Source: Ignavibacteriales bacterium (GTDB lineage Bacteria; Bacteroidota; Ignavibacteria; Ignavibacteriales; Ignavibacteriaceae). From it: a DNA stretch of 64,000 nucleotides. Below the pieces are notes generated by a model that did not search any database, had not been told where the DNA came from, and was given only the letters and a program-made list of their open reading frames with translations. Within the stretch, counting starts at the first letter, position 1; each line of letters begins with the position of its first letter. Of this stretch, positions 9,193 to 18,618 are shown one piece after another. The DNA lies in NCBI GenBank assembly GCA_015709675.1, contig CP054182.1:1467448-1531447 (forward strand), in the 5' to 3' direction. The position numbers and the translations under genes are program-made.

Positions 9193-10133
9193 CTGTTCTG
9201 TTGCCAACATATAATGCTGAAAAGTATATCGCGCAGTGTATAAAAAGCATACTTAATCAAACGTACCGGGATTTTGAATTACTCATTATTGACTCTGCCT
9301 CGGATGATAATACCGTAAAGATTATAAAATCCTTTGAAGATCCCCGGATTAATCTGCATCAGATTGAGCGCTGCCCGCTTGGAAGGTCGCTAAACTACGG
9401 ACTTAAAAATGCAAAGTTCGACCTTATAGCAAGAATGGATGCAGATGACCTGATGGTACCAGAACGGCTTGAAGTACAGTTAGCCTATCTGAAAGTGCAT
9501 CCTGAAGTTGATGTGCTGTCGTGCAACTCAGCATATTTTTATAATAGTCGGATTCTCCATTTAATAAAATTGCCACTAAAAGATAAAGAAATTAAGGAAC
9601 TAATGCTACTCCACAATCCGATGTGTCACCCGGGAATTATTTTTAAGAGAGACTTTATTCGGCAACATGGTGGCTTTTCGACAGATTATCAGATTTGTCA
9701 GGACTATGAATTATGGATGCGATTGAAGAATTTTGCTAAATTCTCTAATGTGGAGAGAATTTTAGTTTTTTTAAGATTCAACAAATTGTCTCTTTCAAGA
9801 AAATCCAGGGAAATCACAAAATCTGAGGTCTATAAGTTGCATAATGATTATTCCTCACATAAGAACGTGGAAGAATTAAGCAATTCAATCAAGATTAATC
9901 TTCAAGGCTGGAGAGAATTGTTTTATGGTGACAGAATTCAAGCAAGAAAACACTTTGTCACCAACTTAAATTCAGCTAAAGTATGTATCGCTTTCCTTCT
10001 AACATTTCTCTCTCAGAGTAAGATTGATTTGCTGTTGGAGCGGAATTTATTTGCGCGCTTAAAGTATGTTATACATTATTTTGATCCCGAGATGGTAGGG
10101 ATCCGTCACACTTTAAAGCAGCTTCTGAAATGA
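9186..10133 (+). CDS. Glycosyltransferase family 2
   Basis: This GT-A fold inverting glycosyltransferase has about 315 residues. Beginning with MVTVLLPTYNAEKYI, it carries LLIIDSASDDNTVKI and the metal-binding DADD motif (residues 85-88, ARMDADDLM); FSTDYQICQDYELWMRL holds the ED/QD catalytic-base region. I prefer ATG 9186 over the in-frame ATG at 9171. A GGAGG sequence lies just upstream of 9186, and the family normally starts directly with the first beta strand. From about 9480 onward, base composition becomes more AT-rich than in the flanking genes. The gene overlaps the next gene by 4 nt. Donor sugar unknown. Confidence 0.88.
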   Translation: MVTVLLPTYNAEKYIAQCIKSILNQTYRDFELLIIDSASDDNTVKIIKSFEDPRINLHQIERCPLGRSLNYGLKNAKFDLIARMDADDLMVPERLEVQLAYLKVHPEVDVLSCNSAYFYNSRILHLIKLPLKDKEIKELMLLHNPMCHPGIIFKRDFIRQHGGFSTDYQICQDYELWMRLKNFAKFSNVERILVFLRFNKLSLSRKSREITKSEVYKLHNDYSSHKNVEELSNSIKINLQGWRELFYGDRIQARKHFVTNLNSAKVCIAFLLTFLSQSKIDLLLERNLFARLKYVIHYFDPEMVGIRHTLKQLLK

Positions 10134-11200
10134 CTTCAGGTAAAGTAACCAAGGTTTTGCATTTGCAGACATCCTTGAATTTAACTTGCGGAATTACGCG
10201 TTATCTCCAAAGTTTGCACAATAATCACGTGGATGAATTTCATATGACTGTTCTCTGTTATGATGGTGATGCAGTTGAGAATCTGCGTGAAAACGGAGTT
10301 GATGTTAAGTTATTCAATTCCTCTTTAACCTGGTACTATCTTTTATCGAATCTTCTTCAAATTATTAGAATTGTTAAAAATTCGAACATTTCTATTATCC
10401 ATAGTCATCATAGATGGCTTGATGTTCTTGGTTCAATTTCTGCGAAACTATGCGGTATTAGTTCTATTATGACCTGCCACAGTATAGTTTCAGGCAAGAA
10501 ATTTCTGAGTTATAGGTCGGATAGAATTATTGCCGTAAGCTCTGCGGTTTATACCAACCTTACAGAATACTTTGGAGTTAATTCTTCACGAATTATATTG
10601 CTTCGGAATGGTATTGATCCCTCAGTTTATAAAAAGGATAATCTTTCTTATACGGGAATAAAGAATAACGCTATAGGATTTGTTGGACGATTAACCAGAG
10701 ATAAAGGATTCGACATTTTTCTTTCTATCGGTGAAAGAATCTTAGAAATTAACTCCGAAATTAAATTAATTATTGCTGGTGATGGTGAACTCAAAGAAGC
10801 TATATCCAGTTTGTCAAGAAGGTATCCTTCGCAAGTTATTTACAAAGGGGTGGTTAAGAATATTGAGTCAGTATACAGTGAGATAAGTTTTTTGATCATG
10901 CCTTCTGAACTTGACTCATTTCCTTATGTAGTTTTGGAGGCTGGACTTTTCTCGCTGGTTGTGATCGCATCTTCGACAGGGGGGATACCTGAAATAATTG
11001 AAGATGGTATTGATGGCCGGTTAATAGGTACCCGAACTCCGGATGACTTCTTTAAGGAAGTGTTGTATGTGTTAAATAATCGTGCGGTTGCTGAAAGATG
11101 GTCTGTTAATCTATTTAAGAAAGTTTCGCAGAATTTTTCTTTCTCGTCCCATGCAAGAAAATTAGAATCTATTTATAAGAAGCTAAATGTTTTTAAATGA
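10130..11200 (+). CDS. Glycosyltransferase family 4
   Basis: This 356-residue GT-B enzyme has SIIHSHHRWLDVLGSISAKL in the acceptor domain, AIGFVGRLTRDKGFDIFLSI in the donor domain, and MPSELDSFPYVVLEAGLFS as the E-x7-E region, followed by ASSTGGIPEIIEDG. It starts in a 4-nt overlap with the GT2 gene and overlaps the WecG/TagA gene by 14 nt. This gene and the end of the previous one are distinctly AT-rich, which suggests that the variable core of the polysaccharide cluster was acquired separately from its ends. It resembles the GT4 at 8125 in its N-terminal LNLTCGI motif. Confidence 0.88.
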   Translation: MTSGKVTKVLHLQTSLNLTCGITRYLQSLHNNHVDEFHMTVLCYDGDAVENLRENGVDVKLFNSSLTWYYLLSNLLQIIRIVKNSNISIIHSHHRWLDVLGSISAKLCGISSIMTCHSIVSGKKFLSYRSDRIIAVSSAVYTNLTEYFGVNSSRIILLRNGIDPSVYKKDNLSYTGIKNNAIGFVGRLTRDKGFDIFLSIGERILEINSEIKLIIAGDGELKEAISSLSRRYPSQVIYKGVVKNIESVYSEISFLIMPSELDSFPYVVLEAGLFSLVVIASSTGGIPEIIEDGIDGRLIGTRTPDDFFKEVLYVLNNRAVAERWSVNLFKKVSQNFSFSSHARKLESIYKKLNVFK

Positions 11201-11909
11201 CGTTTTAGGATTTTCCGTATACGGGGTTGACAATAGAATATTGATGAAAACAATTTGTAATGCAATTGATACTTATGAGAAGACCTGTATTACATACGTA
11301 ACCGCTGCCAACTGCATCATCTACAAAAGAGATTTAAGCTACAGTGTTGCCCTCAGGAAATTTTCGATAATCCACCCAGATGGAATAGGCATTTATCTGG
11401 CGCAGAGGTTTTTGTATCCTGATGAGAGATGGAACCGAATGACCGGTTCGGATTTTTACCCGATTTTGGCTGAAAAAGCCATTGAAAAGCAATGGTCTCT
11501 ATTTATTTTTGGAGATAAAAAAGAGACATTAGAGAGTATTCCCAAAAGATATCCAAAATTAAAGATTGCCGGAATGCACTCCGGTTTCGGTTTTCCCGAT
11601 AATCTTTCGGAGGATATTTCCGCCTCAAAACCGGATTTGGTACTGGTCGGACTGGGGGTGCCAATGCAGGAAAAGTGGATCTCAGATAATTGGGAGAGAC
11701 TCCCCTCAGCTGTTTACTTAGCCGTAGGCGATGGACTCAAGGTACTTTCGGGTACGAAAAGAAGGGGAGGAAAATTTATCCAAAAAGCCGGTCTTGAATG
11801 GGTGGTTCGGCTTTTGTCAGAACCTTTCCGGCTCTGGAAGCGTTACCTGATATGGATGCCCGTTTTTATTATTTTGGTGGTATTGCAAAAATTTCAGAGG
11901 AAAAAGTGA
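11187..11909 (+). CDS. WecG/TagA/CpsF family glycosyltransferase
   Basis: This 240-residue protein has the WecG/TagA (GT26) signature. Visible motifs are TYVTAANCIIYKR, HPDGIGI with the conserved catalytic Asp65, RMTGSDFYP, and DLVLVGLGVPMQEKWISD. Family members transfer N-acetylmannosaminuronate or N-acetylmannosamine to a lipid-linked N-acetylglucosamine, normally an early step in building enterobacterial common antigen, wall teichoic acid linkage units or similar glycans. The C-terminal basic and hydrophobic stretch (about 205-240) is the membrane-association tail of the family. Its stop codon overlaps the GTG start of the giant C25 peptidase gene (GTGA), so the two are translationally coupled. 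Confidence 0.9.
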   Translation: MFLNDVLGFSVYGVDNRILMKTICNAIDTYEKTCITYVTAANCIIYKRDLSYSVALRKFSIIHPDGIGIYLAQRFLYPDERWNRMTGSDFYPILAEKAIEKQWSLFIFGDKKETLESIPKRYPKLKIAGMHSGFGFPDNLSEDISASKPDLVLVGLGVPMQEKWISDNWERLPSAVYLAVGDGLKVLSGTKRRGGKFIQKAGLEWVVRLLSEPFRLWKRYLIWMPVFIILVVLQKFQRKK

Positions 11910-14900
11910 ATAAATTCTATAACATACTTTTAGTTTTTCTAATTTGTCCGTTGATGTATGCAGCGGAGAATGATCCGGTTAAGATTTCTTTGCATGAAGG
12001 TGGTTTTGCGCTTACCTTTAGTAAAATGTCTTATGCAGTAACAGTTTCCGCAGAAGGGAAATATTCTATACGGGAATACACTGAGACAAACGATTATTCA
12101 AAACCGGGCAGTCCGTGCCTTCCCAAATTATCATACACTATAGCTTTGCCATCGGATAAAAAACCGCTTGTCAGTTTTTTGCCGGGAACTTCTTCTGAAT
12201 ATACAAATACCATCCCTGCTTTTTATCCAAATCTTAAAGCTTTGGGCGACACGGCATATACCTCAGAAAAAATTTTTATGCCGGAATCAGCTTCTTTTTC
12301 TATTGAACCCAGAGTAATTATTTCGAATGTATACCGTTTCCGCGATTATTATTGTGCAGATATAACAGTTTTTCCTGTTGAATACTTCCCTCACGAAAAC
12401 AGGATAGTTGAGCACCATGATTTTCAGATTAACATAGCAGTTGAGGGACTACTTAATCATCCGATACAGCGCATTGAATCTGTCTCCGGGTTCGATGAGT
12501 TTGCCTCTTCAGTAATAGCCAACAGTGAATTTGCCGGCGGATTCCGGATTACTTCGCCCCGGGTCTTGACTGATACAACCGGCAGCTGGATAAATTTTGG
12601 CGGCACATACCTTAAGTTTAAGGTTGGTAAGGATGGCGTCTATCGCATTACACCGGCCGATTTATCATCCCTTGGGGTAAGCACTTCAGGCATCAATCCA
12701 AATACTTTTCAGCTTTATACATCAGGGAGGGAGTATCCCGTATATGTAAAAGGAGAAGCGGATAATTCGTTTGATGCAGCTGATTATATAGAATTTACCG
12801 CGACACGAAATTATAACAAGGATTATCGTAAACCCAATACTCAGAATGATATGTATGTTGATTATCTGAACAAATATTCAGACTCAACAGTATTCTTCCT
12901 TACCTGGGGAGGGAGCAACGGCAAAAGAATAATCGAGAAATCAACCGAACCGGGATTATCTGATACGGTTTTGCACTATACGTATTTTGAGCATCGTGAA
13001 ACAAACTCATTTTTTCAGCAGCTTGGTGTAAATGTAGTTGATAATCAGAATCCTGAGTTTATGCCTTTTAAGTCTTTTGTGTGGGGATGGATATTTCCAG
13101 GTACGCTGCAGCAAACATTTACCACAGCCGATTTGATTCCCGGAAAACTTGCCTCGGTTTTTTTTAAGGCAGTATCTGTTGGATCTCCGGTGACTACCAA
13201 TTCTCATAATATAGCTGTTAAAATCAACGGTATTAGTATAGACACACAGGTGGTCAACAGGAACGATGTTGTGGTGGCAGGGGGATATTTTAACTCATCA
13301 TTGCTGAGCAGCGGAACGAATAATTTCGGTTTCACTAATTATGCCAACGGTCTGAACCCGAATTTTTTCTCTTATGACTGGACAGAATTCGAGTATCCGC
13401 GTGCGTTAAAAGCAATAAATGATTCACTTACTTTCAGAATCCGCGATACATTTGCTCTTCAGTCACGCCTGCTGAAAATTGAAAATGTTACTTCATCAGA
13501 TATTGTTCTTTACAGACACGGGACATCCCCAAAGAGATTTTCGGGATTTCAGTATACGGGGGGAGCAATCCTTATATCCGACACCGTATCATATTCAGAT
13601 GAATACTACCTTGTAAGGAGTGACAACACGCTGAAGCCAAAATTTGAGTATGTGAAGCAATTCAGAAATCTCAGGTCAGATTTGGTTAATTACCAGTATA
13701 TTGCAGTCACTCATCCGTCCCTGCTCTCATCCGCAACGGAATACACCTCATTTATCAGAGAGGAATACAATACGGAAGCCGGGTTATTCCTGACAACAGA
13801 TATTTTTGATGAATTCAGTTACGGTTATCCTGATCCAGAAGGTTTAAAGAGTTTTCTTAACCATCACGCGCGTAAGTCAGTTCCACAGGCACTTGATTAC
13901 GTAACCCTTATCGGTTCGGCAAGTTACGATTTCAACCGGTATGTATATAATATCAGAGGTATAGAAGTAAACGCAAATCTGGTTCCGTCTTATGGTGAAC
14001 CTGTCAGTGATACGTGGTACGCAATGCTGGATTCAGGGTCCTATATGCAGCATTTTTATATCGGAAGACTGCCCGCCAAATCAAATGATGATGTTGTTAA
14101 TTATCTGAACAAACACAGGAACTATATTAACCAGAGGTATGATCAGTGGAACAAACGGGCATTGTTCTTCTCATCCGGAGACGGGAATAACGAACCGGAA
14201 CTCCTTGAAATAAGGCGTTCTAATCAGTTTATCATAGATAATTATACAAATATCAATCCGTTCAATCTGGCGTATGATCATTTTTACAAGACAGTAACAC
14301 CCCCTACGGATTTCGGACCTTATCCTCCGTCCTATATCAGAAGTTCAATAGCCGAGGGCGGGTTATTTATTTCCTATCTCGGACATTCGGGAACCAGAAC
14401 ATGGGATAATTCAATTTCTGACCCGGACCATTTGCGGAATAAGTATAGCAAAAGCCCGCTTGTTACTGACTTTGGATGTTCCACAAATAAATTTGCTGAA
14501 CCTGATGTTGAGGCCTTTGGTGCGCTCTTTATTAATGAGGGGCAGTCAATTGGGTATATAGGCAATTCGTCCCTTGGTTTTTCATCAACAACGCTGAACG
14601 TGTCTAAATATTTTTACGAATCAATATTAAAAGACAGTATAACCAATCTGGGAAGAATGCACGCTGAGTCAAAACGGAAAATGTTTAACCGGCTTGGCTC
14701 CACAGGAGTATATAAGGTATTCGCGCTTACCAATCTTCTTTCAGGTGACCCGATTGTAAAGCTGGCTTTGCCGACAAAACCCAATCTGTTTCAGAGCAGC
14801 AGTCAGATGTATCAGATTACACAGTTTCCCGATGAGCAGGGTGATTCAGTTTCTTTTCTCCTTGTCTATAATAATCTGGGAACCGTTCCGGCAGATACTT

Positions 14901-17227
14901 TTTCGGTTCGTATCTCGTACTTTTATAACGATACACTTGCAGGGCAATTTTTGTATAAGAAGAGTGTTCCTGTACTCAATGATTCTATAACTTTTGCGGT
15001 TGTATCCAAAAACCGGCCAGGAGAGCACAGGATCGAATCTGTACTTGATATCTATGGCAGTGTGGATGAAATTTATGAAGATGATAATGTGCTTACGTTT
15101 AATTATTTTGTGGCATCCCGGTCAGTAAAACCGCTAAGTTCAGGTGAGTTTTTAGGATTCACGAGTCCCGCTGTCCGGACACTAAATACTACTTTTTCAT
15201 CAGGGGCTTCCTCAATGCTCTTGCAGTATGATACTGTTCCGGCTTTTACCTCTTCCAGTTTCTGTCAGTCACCATTGGATACTTTTTTCACATCATTCAA
15301 TCTTGCAGAACTTTTATCCGGAAAACGGTATTGGCACCGCAGCGGTATTGTGACAGATGATACCCTCTGGAGTTCGGCAGCATCATTTTATATCGGAGAT
15401 AAGAATGCAGATTTTCTCCTGGAAGACGCTTATAGTTATAGCCAGCAGTCTCTCTCGGGGCTGAATTTTAGCAGCGGACTCAGGCTTAATATTGATACGC
15501 TGAAGTATGAAATAATTTCAGGAGGTGGGAATTTCAGTAAATTCGGAAGTATTACTTTAAATGGAGTGAACCTGCTGAGCAATACTTTTGGATGGGGAAT
15601 GGGGTTTGCGGTAATTGATTCAATTACGCTAGCGGTTGATACTGCTAAAACTTTTAATTATGGATTTGATGTCAATGAAGCAAATGCAATGGCTCAGTTG
15701 ATTGAGAATCTCCCTAATGGAAAATATGTTGCATTATGTGTCATTGATGACGGAAGCAGTAATCTTGTTTCTCGTTTGAGAACTGCCATAAGAACGCTTG
15801 GTTCAGTAAAGATAAACAATCTGGCATTCCGCACACCTTTTGTTTTATTCGGACGCAAGGGAGCGGAACCGGGAACGGTTTTTGAGCGAATTGAATCTGC
15901 CAACTTTACGAATTTGCTGTCATTTGACACTACTTTCTACAAGGGGCAGGAAAGCGGATCAATTACAACACAGAAGATTTCATCAGGCAGAAAGTGGATT
16001 AATGTAGTCAACAATTCAAGTTTAGCCCCCGGTTCCTCACTCATGTTTACCGGATATGGGATTAAAGTTGACGGCACTAAGGATTCTCTGTTTAGTTTTA
16101 CGGGAGCGGTTACGGATTTTCCGTTGAGCGGTATTAATCCGGATGTATATCCGCAACTGCAGATAAGGGCTGACTTCACCGCCGCACCGGATGGTTCTTC
16201 TCCTGTTCTTGAGTATCTCGGTGTGAACTGGGATGATCTGCCCGAAGTTGGTTTGAATTATCAGACCGTCTCTCTGGCCAAAGATACACTGCGCATCGGA
16301 GAACCGGCACCAATCAATATAACTGTTGCCAATGCCGGCGGGGCTGTGAGTGATACTTTTTATGTGGCTGTTGTTATCCGCTTTCAGGATAATTCAACCG
16401 ATACGGTTTCTCATTTCCCGGTTTATGGTATCGGGGATGGAGAAAGAAAAAAGTTCGTTATCAATTATTCCGGTTCAATAGGTCCACAAAACAGAGTGCT
16501 TCAGGTAACGGTTGATTCAAAGAATTCTCTTAAAGAAGTTTATGAGGATAACAACGTCTTCAGTATCCCGTTTTATATAGAGCCGGATACCACTCAGCCG
16601 TATATAACAATCAGGCAGGACGGCAGGGATTTCTTCGAAGGGGAACTGCTCCCGGCAAATCCTGAGTTCGAAATCGGACTTTATGATGCGTCCCTGCTGC
16701 CGGTAACTGACCCGGCATCTATTAAGCTTTATCTTAATGATGAACCAGTCGCTTATGAAGCAGGGGTGCTCGAAGCGGTTTACAGTACTGCAAATCCGAA
16801 GATGAAACTCGTGTATACGCCATCCCTTTCCTCCGGAGCGTATTCGCTGAAGATTGAGGCAAAAGATGCTATCGGAAATCCGGTTGTTCAGGGCTCTGAG
16901 ACGAGATCTTTTGTCATTTCTGATGAACTGCGGATTGCCGATCTTTATGCATATCCAAATCCCTCATCCGGCGATTTGCATTTTACCTTTATGCTCGGAC
17001 GTATTCCCGAAGAAGCCGAAATTCAGGTATTTACTGTTGCCGGAAGACTGGTAAGAACGATAAAACTGACGGCAGTAGATTTAAAGTACGATTTTAACCG
17101 GATTTATTTTGACGGACGCGATCAGGATGGCGACCCGCTGGCAAGCGGCACGTATCTTTACACCATGAAAATAAAATCTGGCGGTAAGACGGAGCGCACA
17201 ACCAAAAAACTGGCCATCGTCAGATAG
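11906..17227 (+). CDS. C25 gingipain-like peptidase with T9SS sorting domain (PorU-like)
   Basis: I start this protein at GTG 11906 (about 1773 residues). AGAGG lies 5 nt upstream, a signal peptide follows at once (NILLVFLICPLMYAA), and the reading frame upstream lies inside the WecG gene. The N-terminal third resembles PorU-type proteins (FKVGKDGVYRITPADL). The peptidase C25 domain holds the catalytic pair His827 (YLGHSG) and Cys858 (DFGCSTN). CARDB-like adhesive domains follow (around LRIGEPAPINITVANAGG), then a FlgD-like/T9SS C-terminal domain (YAYPNPSSGDLHF to KKLAIVR). PorU is the sortase that removes T9SS signals and joins cargo to anionic LPS. Whether this is PorU itself or a secreted paralogue is open, because the T9SS-like C-terminus is unusual for PorU. 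Confidence 0.85.
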   Translation: MNKFYNILLVFLICPLMYAAENDPVKISLHEGGFALTFSKMSYAVTVSAEGKYSIREYTETNDYSKPGSPCLPKLSYTIALPSDKKPLVSFLPGTSSEYTNTIPAFYPNLKALGDTAYTSEKIFMPESASFSIEPRVIISNVYRFRDYYCADITVFPVEYFPHENRIVEHHDFQINIAVEGLLNHPIQRIESVSGFDEFASSVIANSEFAGGFRITSPRVLTDTTGSWINFGGTYLKFKVGKDGVYRITPADLSSLGVSTSGINPNTFQLYTSGREYPVYVKGEADNSFDAADYIEFTATRNYNKDYRKPNTQNDMYVDYLNKYSDSTVFFLTWGGSNGKRIIEKSTEPGLSDTVLHYTYFEHRETNSFFQQLGVNVVDNQNPEFMPFKSFVWGWIFPGTLQQTFTTADLIPGKLASVFFKAVSVGSPVTTNSHNIAVKINGISIDTQVVNRNDVVVAGGYFNSSLLSSGTNNFGFTNYANGLNPNFFSYDWTEFEYPRALKAINDSLTFRIRDTFALQSRLLKIENVTSSDIVLYRHGTSPKRFSGFQYTGGAILISDTVSYSDEYYLVRSDNTLKPKFEYVKQFRNLRSDLVNYQYIAVTHPSLLSSATEYTSFIREEYNTEAGLFLTTDIFDEFSYGYPDPEGLKSFLNHHARKSVPQALDYVTLIGSASYDFNRYVYNIRGIEVNANLVPSYGEPVSDTWYAMLDSGSYMQHFYIGRLPAKSNDDVVNYLNKHRNYINQRYDQWNKRALFFSSGDGNNEPELLEIRRSNQFIIDNYTNINPFNLAYDHFYKTVTPPTDFGPYPPSYIRSSIAEGGLFISYLGHSGTRTWDNSISDPDHLRNKYSKSPLVTDFGCSTNKFAEPDVEAFGALFINEGQSIGYIGNSSLGFSSTTLNVSKYFYESILKDSITNLGRMHAESKRKMFNRLGSTGVYKVFALTNLLSGDPIVKLALPTKPNLFQSSSQMYQITQFPDEQGDSVSFLLVYNNLGTVPADTFSVRISYFYNDTLAGQFLYKKSVPVLNDSITFAVVSKNRPGEHRIESVLDIYGSVDEIYEDDNVLTFNYFVASRSVKPLSSGEFLGFTSPAVRTLNTTFSSGASSMLLQYDTVPAFTSSSFCQSPLDTFFTSFNLAELLSGKRYWHRSGIVTDDTLWSSAASFYIGDKNADFLLEDAYSYSQQSLSGLNFSSGLRLNIDTLKYEIISGGGNFSKFGSITLNGVNLLSNTFGWGMGFAVIDSITLAVDTAKTFNYGFDVNEANAMAQLIENLPNGKYVALCVIDDGSSNLVSRLRTAIRTLGSVKINNLAFRTPFVLFGRKGAEPGTVFERIESANFTNLLSFDTTFYKGQESGSITTQKISSGRKWINVVNNSSLAPGSSLMFTGYGIKVDGTKDSLFSFTGAVTDFPLSGINPDVYPQLQIRADFTAAPDGSSPVLEYLGVNWDDLPEVGLNYQTVSLAKDTLRIGEPAPINITVANAGGAVSDTFYVAVVIRFQDNSTDTVSHFPVYGIGDGERKKFVINYSGSIGPQNRVLQVTVDSKNSLKEVYEDNNVFSIPFYIEPDTTQPYITIRQDGRDFFEGELLPANPEFEIGLYDASLLPVTDPASIKLYLNDEPVAYEAGVLEAVYSTANPKMKLVYTPSLSSGAYSLKIEAKDAIGNPVVQGSETRSFVISDELRIADLYAYPNPSSGDLHFTFMLGRIPEEAEIQVFTVAGRLVRTIKLTAVDLKYDFNRIYFDGRDQDGDPLASGTYLYTMKIKSGGKTERTTKKLAIVR

Positions 17228-17296
17228 CCGCTTCTATCACTATAAATGTTAAGTTTGCAGTAGCAAATTCTTTATTGTCTGTTTAAGGAGAATTAT

Positions 17297-18616
17297 ATGA
17301 AATCCAAAATAGTTATTCTGGCGCTGCTTTTCTCAGCCGGCGTCTTTGCTCAGAAAACCAGCAGCGGTAATTTTACCGGCGGCGTGGGACTTAATTTTAT
17401 AGACGGAAATGCATTTTACTCATTCCGTCTGGCACCGGATCTATCAATAGGAAAGTTCGGTGTCGGGCTTGATCTCCGGCTGGATCTTGATTCCACAGGA
17501 AGCATCAGGAAGGAAAACTTTAACGAAACCTCGGACTTTCTTTCAATCATCCGGTATATACGCTACGGACAGAAAAAAGATCCTGTTTACGTAAGCGCCG
17601 GAACGCTGGATAACTATTCACTGGGTCACGGTACTATTGTAAATCAGTACAATAACAGCCCTTCTCTTGATAAAAGAAGTCTGGGTCTTGCACTGGATCT
17701 TGATTTTGAAAAGTTCGGATTTGAATCCATGTACAGCGATTTCAGCCAGGGGGGCGTACTTGGTGTTCGCGGATACGTCCGCCCGCTTCAGTATACTACG
17801 CTGGCTAAGGTCCCGCTGATCGGAAAACTTGAAGTCGGTGCATCATTTGCGTCAGACTTTAATAAATATGCCGGCGTGCTTTCGGGATATGTTGACCCGG
17901 TTACCAATGAATTCGTTGCGTTAAATGACCAGAAAGCCACACAGATTTACGGTATAGATCTCGGGCTGCCTGTAGTAAGAACATCAATTTTTAATATTGA
18001 TCTTTATGCAGATTACGCAAAGATCATGGATTTTGGCGATGGCGCATCAACCGGCGCACTTTTTACGTTCAACGGACTTGGAATGCTTTCTGCTAATGTC
18101 CGTCTTGAAAGAAGGTGGATGAATGATAAGTACCTGCCGGCATACTTTAACTCACTTTATGAGATTGAACGCTTTAAGGTTGTAGGCGGTGGCGTGGTAA
18201 GCAAGATCAAACAGCTTTCTGCTGTAACCTCAACAGACCGTGGTATATATGGCTCGCTTGCCGTGGCTGCGGCAAATCTTCTTTCTGTCTCAGGCAGTTA
18301 CCAGAGAACTGATTTTGATCCGAAAAGCGGACAACTTCATATACGCGCAGAAGTAACCAATGAGCAGCTTCCTTTTACCGTCCGTGCCGGATATGACAAG
18401 GTAAACATTGAAAATGAAGGCGCGCTCTTTACACTTGATGACCGTTCATATATGTATAGCGAAGTAGGTTACAAACCATATCCGTATCTGCTGGTCTCAA
18501 TGGTATATCACTGGACTTTTGAGCCGGTGCGTGACGGAAGCGATAACATCCTTTCTTATAAGAGCCAGAAAAGAATTGAGCCCCGGGTTTCATTTTTGAT
18601 GCCTCTGAATTTCTAA
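17297..18616 (+). CDS. Outer-membrane beta-barrel protein
   Basis: This 439-residue protein has a classical signal peptide ending at AGVFAQ and a body of alternating amphipathic strands with many Gly, Tyr and Phe residues, ending in a final strand with C-terminal Phe (SFLMPLNF), as is common for outer-membrane barrels. AAGGAG precedes the ATG at good spacing. It sits 69 nt after the C25 peptidase gene and 2 nt before the response regulator gene. I do not recognise the exact family. A role as a porin or as an outer-membrane partner of the C25 protein is possible but unproven. Confidence 0.7.
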   Translation: MKSKIVILALLFSAGVFAQKTSSGNFTGGVGLNFIDGNAFYSFRLAPDLSIGKFGVGLDLRLDLDSTGSIRKENFNETSDFLSIIRYIRYGQKKDPVYVSAGTLDNYSLGHGTIVNQYNNSPSLDKRSLGLALDLDFEKFGFESMYSDFSQGGVLGVRGYVRPLQYTTLAKVPLIGKLEVGASFASDFNKYAGVLSGYVDPVTNEFVALNDQKATQIYGIDLGLPVVRTSIFNIDLYADYAKIMDFGDGASTGALFTFNGLGMLSANVRLERRWMNDKYLPAYFNSLYEIERFKVVGGGVVSKIKQLSAVTSTDRGIYGSLAVAAANLLSVSGSYQRTDFDPKSGQLHIRAEVTNEQLPFTVRAGYDKVNIENEGALFTLDDRSYMYSEVGYKPYPYLLVSMVYHWTFEPVRDGSDNILSYKSQKRIEPRVSFLMPLNF

Positions 18617-18618
18617 AT

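Noticed and set aside
11798-11905. Longer N-terminus for the C25 peptidase
   Set aside because: The upstream frame lies entirely inside the WecG/TagA gene, and a signal peptide begins right after the GTG at 11906 with a good ribosome-binding site.
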